From an uncultured Candidatus Melainabacteria bacterium (GTDB lineage Bacteria; Cyanobacteriota; Vampirovibrionia; Gastranaerophilales; Gastranaerophilaceae), in NCBI GenBank assembly GCA_934693215.1, contig CAKUVB010000118.1:1-5314 (forward strand): 5,314 nucleotides of DNA, given 5' to 3'. Shown one piece after another: positions 1-5,314 of this stretch; within the stretch, counting starts at the first letter, position 1; each line of letters starts with the position of its first letter. Under the pieces are notes generated by a model. It did no database searches. It was not told where the DNA came from and worked only from the letters and a program-made list of their open reading frames with translations. The translations under genes and the position numbers were made by a program.

Positions 1-1463
1 TTTCCTGCACCATTACAATCAACATTTCCTGTTAAATACATTATTGATTTGCGTTTCCATTGATTATCCTTCATATAAGTCAAGAAATAATCAATAGATT
101 TTATTTTCAACAACATATTTTCAAAATGCATATCAGCTTTTAGAACTCGTTCTAATTTACTATGGCTAATTGACATACCATCAACCAGTAAATCTTGTCC
201 GGGAGCAAGTCTAAATAACCATGTTAAATCAAATTTATTATTTTTAGATTTTATTACCAAACGAGTATTGGCTACCCCAACCATATTAAGCGGGTATCCT
301 ATCAATTTTGACAAATGATGATGCATAAACTCATCTGTTACCAAAGCATTTGCCGTAATATTCATTTGCATAGTTTTCATATAATCATATATATCACCTG
401 CAAAATCTATTTTATTGTTCGTGTAATCACAATAATACCCTTTAAAATCTTTTAGTTTAATGGTTTTATTATCAACTAAAATATTTCCACCATATAATGT
501 TATTGGTAAATTATTCAAAGGAATAAAATCTAGTCTTAGTTTATTTAACAATGCATTACACATAAATTTTTTCGGAGTAAGATTCACATCAAAATTAAAA
601 TTACCCGTAATATTTGTTGCAACAGGTTCAAGCATTTCTTTTCCATTTGGAACTAGAAGGTTTGAATTAATTAATTTTACAACATTTGCAACATCAAAAT
701 TGTTTGCATAAATATTCAACCTATATTTTATTTTTCTGTTTGCAACAGCTTTTATAAAAAATCTAGAATTGTTTACGACAACAGGTAAATCATTTATATA
801 TAGAGTTTTCTTACTTATAATAACTTTTGCTTGGTCTTTTAGTAAAATTTTTATATTTTCATTATTCCTTGTTATATCAAACAAAATATTAAAATAAACT
901 CGTCTGTTTACTTTTCTGGCATTGTTTGTACCAAACCCTTTAGACAATATATGAACATGCGTTGCTTTATCAACATCATATATAACTTCAACATTTCTGG
1001 CATACAGTAAGGCGTCCATTACATCTATATCCCAGTCAAATTTTGTATCTTGTTTTTTATTATCTTCTTGAGGGAAAAGTGCAAGAAGTCTATTTACATC
1101 AACAAAAAATGACTCCACACTCAATCTTTTTATAATAATACGCTTTATTATAATATCTCTAATAGAAATTGCAGAGTTAAGTTTTTCAAGTTCAAGTATT
1201 TGTTCGTCATTTTTGTTTATATTAATTCTATTTACTTTAAACTTGATAGTCGGAGTAAGACTTGTATGTAATTCAGGTGCATCGATAGTTAAGTTTGCTC
1301 CTAAAACCTCTTTAGTTTTAGTTTCTACAAAGTTAATGAATTTTTGGTTTGCAACAATATAGGGAATAAGCCACAAGTATATTGAGAGCAAACCACCTAC
1401 AAAAGCCCCCAAAATTACAGCAAATATAACCGATATTTTTATATTTTTTGCTAAATTATTCAT
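1..1463 (-). CDS. AsmA/TamB-like envelope protein, N-terminal part (3' end off the left edge)
   Basis: The minus-strand frame is open without a stop from the ATG at 1463..1461 to the left edge, giving 487 codons of a longer protein. The N-terminus has a short basic/polar head and one long hydrophobic segment (about residues 9-36), then a periplasmic-type body. The part just after the membrane anchor (VLGANLTIDAPELHTSLTP, then IKFKVNRINI and IIIKRLSVESFFVDV) follows the layout of the AsmA N-terminal domain: a membrane helix, a short helix, then beta-strand pairs on which each strand motif reads as alternating hydrophobic residues. The rest is rich in Asn, Lys, Ile and alternating strands, as in AsmA/TamB/DUF3971-like proteins, which are inner-membrane-anchored, span the periplasm and are linked to lipid transport to, or assembly of, the outer membrane. 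The start is fixed by an in-frame TAA just upstream and by a GAAGG site 7 nt before the ATG. The family call is from fold-like pattern only; the exact subfamily is not known because the C-terminal AsmA region is outside the window. Confidence 0.8.
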   Translation of the reverse strand, partial: MNNLAKNIKISVIFAVILGAFVGGLLSIYLWLIPYIVANQKFINFVETKTKEVLGANLTIDAPELHTSLTPTIKFKVNRININKNDEQILELEKLNSAISIRDIIIKRIIIKRLSVESFFVDVNRLLALFPQEDNKKQDTKFDWDIDVMDALLYARNVEVIYDVDKATHVHILSKGFGTNNARKVNRRVYFNILFDITRNNENIKILLKDQAKVIISKKTLYINDLPVVVNNSRFFIKAVANRKIKYRLNIYANNFDVANVVKLINSNLLVPNGKEMLEPVATNITGNFNFDVNLTPKKFMCNALLNKLRLDFIPLNNLPITLYGGNILVDNKTIKLKDFKGYYCDYTNNKIDFAGDIYDYMKTMQMNITANALVTDEFMHHHLSKLIGYPLNMVGVANTRLVIKSKNNKFDLTWLFRLAPGQDLLVDGMSISHSKLERVLKADMHFENMLLKIKSIDYFLTYMKDNQWKRKSIMYLTGNVDCNGAG

Positions 1464-1470
1464 ACACTTA

Positions 1471-1475
1471 CCTTC
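1471..1475 (-). promoter_or_regulatory. Ribosome binding site of the AsmA-like gene
   Basis: The minus strand reads GAAGG, 7 nt before the ATG at 1463. It is the only purine-rich site there and supports this start; the next ATG upstream is followed at once by an in-frame TAA. Confidence 0.6.
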
Positions 1476-1477
1476 GT

Positions 1478-1507
1478 ATTATAACATAGAGAATATTAGA
1501 AAAACAA
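1478..1507 (-). promoter_or_regulatory. Candidate sigma-70-type promoter of the AsmA-like gene
   Basis: On the minus strand there is a -35-like TTGTTT (1507..1502), an 18-bp spacer and a consensus TATAAT (1483..1478) preceded by TG one base away (an extended -10, TGTTATAAT). Only 14 bp separate the -10 from the ATG, so transcription would start within or next to the GAAGG site and leave a leader of under ten bases. The match is good, but AT-rich DNA yields such matches by chance. Confidence 0.55.
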
Positions 1508-1508
1508 A

Positions 1509-1534
1509 ATAAAATTACCTATAGCTAATTTTAT
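1509..1534. promoter_or_regulatory. 26-bp near-perfect palindrome, possible operator
   Basis: The left half ATAAAATTACCTA (1509-1521) matches the reverse complement of the right half TAGCTAATTTTAT (1522-1534) at 12 of 13 positions; only the C1518/C1525 pair fails. It lies between two divergent genes, just upstream of the -35 of the minus-strand promoter and touching the -10-like TATGAT of the plus-strand gene. This is the position and symmetry expected of a binding site for a dimeric regulator. No regulator gene is present in the window, and a role is inferred from symmetry and position only. Confidence 0.4.
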
Positions 1535-1537
1535 GAT
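1532..1537 (+). promoter_or_regulatory. Possible -10 element of the WG-repeat gene
   Basis: TATGAT lies 11 bp before the ATG at 1549 and would give a leader of only a few bases. No convincing -35 sits 16-18 bp upstream, and the site overlaps the end of the palindrome, so this is a weak call. Confidence 0.25.
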
Positions 1538-1548
1538 ATCATCTTGTT

Positions 1549-2427
1549 ATGAAGAAAATATTATCATTAATTGCTATATTTTTTGTAATTTCCACATCTG
1601 CTATATCTGCAGAACTTCAAGTATTTTCAACTGATGGCTATTTTGGACTAAAAGATTCTTCAGGAAATGTTCTTATAGAACCTGAATATAAAAAAATGGT
1701 TACTGTCGGTAATAATGAGTCATGGATTGTACTCAAAAAAGGCAGATATGGACTTATTGACAAAAATGGAATGATACTTGTACCTATAAAATATACACAC
1801 GCAGAACGTGTACTTGGTCGTTTTGCAAAATTAGGTAATGATACAGATTACGGTCTATATGGTGCTGATGGAAGAATTATTCTTCCTCCTATGTATTCTT
1901 CAATTGATTTGTTATACGGAAACATGTTTTTAACATGTAGAAAATACAAATACGGAGTTGTAGATTTTGAAGGTAATATTCTTTTAGCAAACGACTTTGA
2001 TGATATTTATATGCCAACAAAAGATACAATGAGAATATTATATAGAGGTGAATGGTTTGAACTAGAAAAAGCATCACCCGAAAAAATTGAGCTAGCTAAC
2101 AATGTAAAAAGAGCTAAAGTTGATGATATTGACTTTACAATAACAAAATTGGTCACTAATACCGGCATGATGTCAGGTTATTACGCAGTATCAGCTACAG
2201 ATTATATAATGAAGCTTATTTCTTCAATATCTCCGGCCTACGAAGATACCATTGACTATCTTATGTTATCTCATGGGGCAGAAACAGTTAATATTGTTTT
2301 AAATCCTGTTTGGATTGTTAAATTCCCATTTATTTATATAAAAAAATACGTAAATAATTTTAGAGCACCAAACAACGGTCCATTATCACCTATCAAACAA
2401 AACATTCAAAGAAAACTTGCAGATTAA
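1549..2427 (+). CDS. Exported WG-repeat protein with an unrecognised C-terminal region
   Basis: The 292-residue product starts with a clear signal peptide (MKK, hydrophobic core to about residue 17, then SAISA with likely cleavage after Ala21), so it is predicted to be periplasmic or surface exposed. Residues 30-150 hold four repeats with a period of 34-35: near residues 30-47, 65-82, 99-116 and 133-150. Each follows the WG-repeat pattern of aromatic-Gly, two or three hydrophobic or Asp residues, an xxGxIL turn and a closing Pro and Tyr (for example RYGLIDKNGMILVPIKY). The usual Trp of the WG pair is Phe or Tyr in every copy. WG repeats are thought to form beta structures used for binding, with no common catalytic role. 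A fifth, decayed copy may lie near residues 166-172 (RGEWFEL). Residues 175-292 match nothing I recognise; they look mixed helical with a hydrophobic stretch (about 249-264). There is no Shine-Dalgarno site before the ATG, but the signal peptide makes this start convincing. Its stop overlaps that of the convergent araJ. Confidence 0.85.
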   Translation: MKKILSLIAIFFVISTSAISAELQVFSTDGYFGLKDSSGNVLIEPEYKKMVTVGNNESWIVLKKGRYGLIDKNGMILVPIKYTHAERVLGRFAKLGNDTDYGLYGADGRIILPPMYSSIDLLYGNMFLTCRKYKYGVVDFEGNILLANDFDDIYMPTKDTMRILYRGEWFELEKASPEKIELANNVKRAKVDDIDFTITKLVTNTGMMSGYYAVSATDYIMKLISSISPAYEDTIDYLMLSHGAETVNIVLNPVWIVKFPFIYIKKYVNNFRAPNNGPLSPIKQNIQRKLAD

Positions 2428-3599
2428 TTATTGTTATACCAGTCCAAGTTTCTTTTCTTATCACATCTTTTGGTCATTATTGCAAGCAAAATACCACCTA
2501 ATATTGCGAAAATTATCCCTGGAATTGTACAATATTCAAACCCATAACCATATACAACAGGAAGTCCACCAACATAAGCTCCAATAGCATTACCTAAATT
2601 AAAAGCTACTTGAGCTAAAGCCGCACCAAAGAGTTCACCGCCTTTTGAACAATCAATAATAAGAGTTTGTTGAGGTGCAGACACTCCAAACAAGCAAAAT
2701 GCACATAAAAATGTCATCACGATTGATAAAATTTGATTTGTTGAAAAGAAAAATATTCCAACCAAAATTAATGCAGCAAAAAATTGCATGCCGGAAGCAA
2801 CTTTTGGAGGAACTATCTTATCGGCAAGCTTACCCCCTGTTAGATTTCCTACACACATACCTAACCCTGCAATTAACATTAGATAACTAACATACTGAGC
2901 CTTAAACCCTGCGACATTCGTAAGAATAGGATTTATATAACTAAGCCAACAGAAAATTCCACCATTTCCAAGCATTATCGCAATTATCAAAAGCCAAGGT
3001 GTTAAATGAGTAAGAAATTTAAACTGACCTCTGAAACCATTATCCGGCATTGGGTCAAATTCCGGAATCCATTTTATAATCGCGGACAAAATACAAACGG
3101 CAAATATTGCAATTAATAAAAATGTAACTCGCCACGAAAAATGATGACTAATTGAAGTTCCTAAAGGAATACCAACAAGATTTGCTACAGTCATGCCTGA
3201 AACCATCATAGAAACCGCCGCAGCCTGTTTGCCGTTATCTGCAACTTTTTTAGCAACAATTGCACCAACCCCAAAGAACACCCCATGAGGAAGTCCTGAA
3301 ATAAATCGCATAAGTAACATCATGTGATAATTAACAGACATTGCAGTTATCAAATTCCCAAATAAATGTATAGACATAATTATAATAAGAATTTTCTTCA
3401 ATGGTTCTTTACGCATTAATAAAACTATTCCTAATGCACCAAAACAAACACCTAAAGCATAAGCAGAAATAAAATGACCTGCCTGAGGTATGGATATGCC
3501 AAGAGAATTTGCAACATCAGGAAGAATCCCCATCATTACAAACTCTGCCATACCAAGTCCAAATGTCCCTAAAGCCAGTGCGAATAAACTTTTCTTCAT
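2424..3599 (-). CDS. araJ: AraJ-type MFS efflux transporter
   Basis: A 391-residue inner-membrane protein with about 12 hydrophobic segments, close to the 394 residues of E. coli AraJ. It shares with that protein, as I recall it, long distinctive stretches: LALGTFGLGMAEF at the N-terminus (9-20), GISIPQAGHFIS followed by YALGV (34-51), SGLPHGVFFGVGAIV (101-115), MVSGMTVANLVGIPLGT (132-148), FSWRVTFLLIA (155-164), and SAPQQ, KGGELFGAA and QVAFNLGNAIGAY near the C-terminus (307-342). It belongs to the drug:H+ antiporter-1 group of the major facilitator superfamily; E. coli AraJ is arabinose-induced but its substrate is not settled. No arabinose or other sugar genes lie nearby, so the symbol marks family and not substrate. 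The start is fixed by homology because no Shine-Dalgarno site precedes the ATG. It has its own candidate promoter, is separated from the upstream operon by a terminator, and converges on the WG-repeat gene with a 4-bp stop overlap. Confidence 0.93.
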   Translation of the reverse strand: MKKSLFALALGTFGLGMAEFVMMGILPDVANSLGISIPQAGHFISAYALGVCFGALGIVLLMRKEPLKKILIIIMSIHLFGNLITAMSVNYHMMLLMRFISGLPHGVFFGVGAIVAKKVADNGKQAAAVSMMVSGMTVANLVGIPLGTSISHHFSWRVTFLLIAIFAVCILSAIIKWIPEFDPMPDNGFRGQFKFLTHLTPWLLIIAIMLGNGGIFCWLSYINPILTNVAGFKAQYVSYLMLIAGLGMCVGNLTGGKLADKIVPPKVASGMQFFAALILVGIFFFSTNQILSIVMTFLCAFCLFGVSAPQQTLIIDCSKGGELFGAALAQVAFNLGNAIGAYVGGLPVVYGYGFEYCTIPGIIFAILGGILLAIMTKRCDKKRNLDWYNNN

Positions 3600-3606
3600 A
3601 CCAAAA

Positions 3607-3633
3607 ATTATATTACAAAAAATAAAGATACAA
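3607..3633 (-). promoter_or_regulatory. Candidate promoter of araJ, giving a nearly leaderless mRNA
   Basis: The minus strand has a consensus TATAAT (3612..3607) and a -35-like TTGTAT (3633..3628) with a short 15-bp spacer. Only 7 bp lie between the -10 and the ATG at 3599, so a transcript begun at the normal distance would start at or beside the A of the ATG. That fits the absence of a Shine-Dalgarno site. The TATAAT could instead be chance in AT-rich DNA, with the true promoter further upstream (up to the terminator near 3658). Confidence 0.4.
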
Positions 3634-3657
3634 GATATCTAAAATATTAGAACAAAT

Positions 3658-3687
3658 AAAAAGGGTGAAGAAAACCTTCACCCTTTT
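3658..3687 (-). terminator. Rho-independent terminator of the ferritin-like operon
   Basis: A perfect 12-bp inverted repeat (3659-3670 with 3676-3687, arms AAAAGGGTGAAG and CTTCACCCTTTT) surrounds a 5-nt loop. Read on the minus strand it begins 7 nt after the stop codon at 3695-3697 and ends in CCCTTTTTATTTG, a U-rich tail. It separates the operon from araJ, which is read in the same direction. The plus-strand side also has a short T-rich run, but no plus-strand gene ends here. Confidence 0.9.
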
Positions 3688-3694
3688 AGCTTTA

Positions 3695-4993
3695 TTATTC
3701 TTCGAACAAATCAAAATGTCTAAGATTCATCAATTCGTTAGGCATAACTGTATCAGGAGCAAGAACTTCTGTATCTAGTCCTCTTTCTAACAATTCTGGT
3801 TCTGAACTTATCAATTTCTTGTCCGCAGAAACAATATCACAACCTTCTGCAACTCCTATTATTTTAATTGTTCTTTCTGTTGGAGAACCGTCAGAATTAA
3901 CGACTTCTTGAACATCATAACTTGTCCAACTTTCAGTCAGACTTTCAATCTCTGCATAATCTTTATAATTACCTAATCGTTTGTTAATCTCTCTTTTTAA
4001 CACTAAAGATACATAATCTTTTTGAGATTTAAACCTGCAAGGAAGAACAATTTTATCTCCAATGATTTCTTCAGGAGAACGATTTTCATATTTCTTTAAC
4101 AAATCACCCGCAATACGCAAATGTTCTAACTCATAAGATAAGAATTCTTCCCAAATTGATTTTATACGTAAATCTGGTTCATCTTGCATACAGTTATAGT
4201 ATGTACAAACCTCAGTAAACTCATGAAGTAAAAGCTTTTCAAACGGAGTTTCTGTCGCATCTATCAACGATTCATACATAGTTACATGTTCTTCTTCAAC
4301 ATCTTTAATTTCTGCATAAGTTTCTCTTAAAGCTTCACTACCATACTCATACCCATGTTCTGCATAATAATTATGAGTCTGTTGTTCTGCAGATACAAGA
4401 GTTAGAATATTTACTTTTGTTTGAGGAGTAGCAGTGTTTTTATCATACGAATGTCTTAATCGCAATTTATTATCATTATGATGTTGTTGAGTCGGACGTC
4501 CTAACAAAACATCTGTTTGAGCTTGAACAATATCATTTGGATTAATTCCATGTTCTAAATATGCCCATTGAGAATATCTATACAAATGGTCAAAATCTTC
4601 TAGCAAACCAAAGTTAAAAGTTTCTTTCACATAACTATCCGTTTCATTTTGTGCTAACCATGCAGTCAAATCGACAGCGACCTGTTCATATCCTAATGTT
4701 GTTTCTAAAACAGATTGATCAGAAGGAGCAAGCCAATTTACAGTCGTTTGTTGCATATCTTCTATTCGCTTTGTTTCTGCCAAAAAAGATTTTAGTTCTT
4801 CATTATTAGTACATCTTGCGAGTTGATGTTTAAAGTTCCAAGCCTCAATTTCTATACCATTCATAAGAATTTGTCTTGTCCTAGAATAACAATCAACATC
4901 ATTTTTATTAAACGGACGTCTTGCAATATCATGCCAACTTCGTAATTGTTTTTCTAAAGGTGTACCTTTTTCTTTTAGTGGATTAAATGTCAT
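3695..4993 (-). CDS. Tandem ferritin-like (di-iron four-helix) protein with C-terminal extension
   Basis: The product is 432 residues, soluble, with no signal peptide, and far longer than ferritins or rubrerythrins (roughly 160-200). Residues 191-302 carry the full ferritin-superfamily ligand order: Glu203 in a helix (LVSAEQQTHNYY), E233xxH236 (VEEEHV), Glu261 or Glu258 (LLHEFTEVCTYY) and E288xxH291 (YELEHL). Proteins with this order bind two irons and serve as oxidases, peroxidases or oxygenases. Residues 36-150 show a similar four-helix layout with a weaker set: Glu50, E78xxQ81, Glu103 and D133xxH136. This suggests an internal duplication whose first copy has lost or changed metal binding. 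A His-rich linker (residues 168-182) joins the two parts. Residues 303-432 form an extension with a strand-like segment (RTIKIIGVAEGCDIVSA) and no fold that I recognise. The ATG at 4993 follows AAAGGA at 7 nt. The gene is 18 bp downstream of an unknown gene in the same direction and is followed by a terminator, so it is last in its operon. Substrate and function are not known. Confidence 0.75.
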   Translation of the reverse strand: MTFNPLKEKGTPLEKQLRSWHDIARRPFNKNDVDCYSRTRQILMNGIEIEAWNFKHQLARCTNNEELKSFLAETKRIEDMQQTTVNWLAPSDQSVLETTLGYEQVAVDLTAWLAQNETDSYVKETFNFGLLEDFDHLYRYSQWAYLEHGINPNDIVQAQTDVLLGRPTQQHHNDNKLRLRHSYDKNTATPQTKVNILTLVSAEQQTHNYYAEHGYEYGSEALRETYAEIKDVEEEHVTMYESLIDATETPFEKLLLHEFTEVCTYYNCMQDEPDLRIKSIWEEFLSYELEHLRIAGDLLKKYENRSPEEIIGDKIVLPCRFKSQKDYVSLVLKREINKRLGNYKDYAEIESLTESWTSYDVQEVVNSDGSPTERTIKIIGVAEGCDIVSADKKLISSEPELLERGLDTEVLAPDTVMPNELMNLRHFDLFEE

Positions 4994-5000
4994 ATTAATT

Positions 5001-5012
5001 TCCTTTCTCCTT
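5001..5012 (-). promoter_or_regulatory. Double Shine-Dalgarno site before the ferritin-like gene
   Basis: On the minus strand AAGGAG (5012..5007) is followed directly by AAAGGA (5006..5001). The second is 7 nt from the ATG at 4993, a normal distance; the first is 13 nt away. The last base of the upstream gene's TAA is the first A of AAGGAG, so the upstream gene ends on this site, which favours coupled translation. This is by far the strongest ribosome binding site in the window. Confidence 0.75.
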
Positions 5013-5314
5013 TATAAATTAAGAGAGTATGAGAATAGCTCTCCAACTTTTGCGTTATATTTTCTACCGTCATTTTGTGCAAAAAGATTTTCCCAATGAC
5101 TCTTTGGTGTTTCATTTATTGAATAAGATGGATTACACATCATCAAATGATGTGTGTTCGTGTCGCAACGTAATGGAAACAAGTCTTCCATTTGCATAAA
5201 ACTAGCTAATTTATCACTCGGGTATTCATAAGCAAACAATGCAGTATTTATTCGATTAAGTTTTTGTTCATAGGATAAACCGCCTGAATAATTGTCATCT
5301 GAAACATCTACACT
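5012..5314 (-). CDS. Unrecognised protein, C-terminal 100 residues (5' end off the right edge)
   Basis: The minus-strand frame is open from the right edge to the TAA at 5014..5012, which leaves 100 codons. There is no ATG near the beginning of the visible part; a TTG at 5239 is possible as a start but the frame stays open and protein-like for 25 further codons upstream (ending in SYEQKLNRINTALFAYEYPS), so the real start is probably beyond the window. I do not recognise the family. The visible part is polar and soluble with no membrane segment, and contains a Cys/His cluster of the form Cx4HHx3C (CDTNTHHLMMC), which could bind metal, followed by NPSYSINETPKSHW. It is 18 bp upstream of the ferritin-like gene with no promoter or terminator between, so both are likely translated from one mRNA and may work together. 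Confidence 0.7.
   Translation of the reverse strand, partial: SVDVSDDNYSGGLSYEQKLNRINTALFAYEYPSDKLASFMQMEDLFPLRCDTNTHHLMMCNPSYSINETPKSHWENLFAQNDGRKYNAKVGELFSYSLNL
5135..5155. repeat. Perfect 9-bp inverted repeat inside a coding region
   Basis: ACACATCAT (5135-5143) and ATGATGTGT (5147-5155) are exact reverse complements around a 3-nt loop. The repeat lies in the codons for the THHLMM part of the Cys/His cluster of the unrecognised protein. No T-run follows, so it is not an intrinsic terminator; it could fold in the mRNA or be chance. Confidence 0.6.

Noticed and set aside
460..711. Plus-strand 83-residue open frame
   Set aside because: It lies antisense inside the long, continuous AsmA-like frame, has no ribosome binding site and an unremarkable composition.
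1509..1534. Palindrome as an intrinsic terminator
   Set aside because: It lies upstream of two divergent starts, its stem is nearly all A-T with no GC-rich core, and no gene ends there.
1889..2077. Minus-strand 62-residue open frame
   Set aside because: It is antisense to the WG repeats of a well-supported gene and has no start signal of its own.
2675..2890. Plus-strand 71-residue open frame
   Set aside because: It is antisense to the araJ coding sequence, whose protein is clearly conserved.
2424..3599. AraJ as part of an arabinose operon
   Set aside because: No sugar metabolism or AraC-type regulator gene is visible in the window; the name reflects family likeness only.
3658..3687. Bidirectional terminator
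   Set aside because: The hairpin is symmetrical, but no plus-strand gene ends there; only the minus-strand operon needs it.
5012..5239. A complete 75-residue gene starting at the TTG at 5239
   Set aside because: The frame remains open to the window edge with protein-like sequence and no clear ribosome binding site precedes the TTG, so a cut longer gene is more likely.

Overview
This is an AT-rich bacterial window with compact gene spacing. It holds five protein-coding genes, two of which are cut by the window edges. No rRNA, tRNA, CRISPR array, insertion sequence or integrase was seen. The AsmA-like protein argues for an envelope with an outer membrane. The low GC, the WG-repeat secreted protein and the partly SD-less starts would fit a host-associated lineage such as Gastranaerophilales (Vampirovibrionia/Melainabacteria). 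That placement is only an impression, because nothing in the window is a taxonomic marker.

Layout from left to right: (1) <1..1463, minus strand, is the N-terminal 487 residues of a large AsmA/TamB-like envelope protein. It has no stop codon inside the window and its 3' end lies off the left edge. (2) 1464..1548 is a divergent intergenic region with a good minus-strand promoter and a 26-bp near-perfect palindrome. (3) 1549..2427, plus strand, is an exported WG-repeat protein with an unrecognised C-terminal region. (4) 2424..3599, minus strand, is an AraJ-type MFS exporter whose stop codon overlaps that of the WG gene tail to tail. (5) 3600..3694 holds a candidate promoter for araJ and a strong Rho-independent terminator for the next operon. 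(6) 3695..4993, minus strand, is a 432-residue protein with a complete ferritin-like di-iron ligand set and, before it, a second, degenerate copy of that pattern. (7) 5012..>5314, minus strand, is the last 100 residues of an unrecognised protein, 18 bp upstream of the ferritin-like gene and almost certainly co-transcribed with it.

The genes do not form one obvious pathway. The AsmA-like and WG proteins both act in the envelope or periplasm and share a divergent control region. AraJ stands alone as a transporter. The most unusual part is the right-hand operon, an unknown protein followed by a tandem ferritin-like protein with asymmetric metal sites and a long C-terminal extension. Its terminator marks the operon end clearly, but its start lies outside the window.
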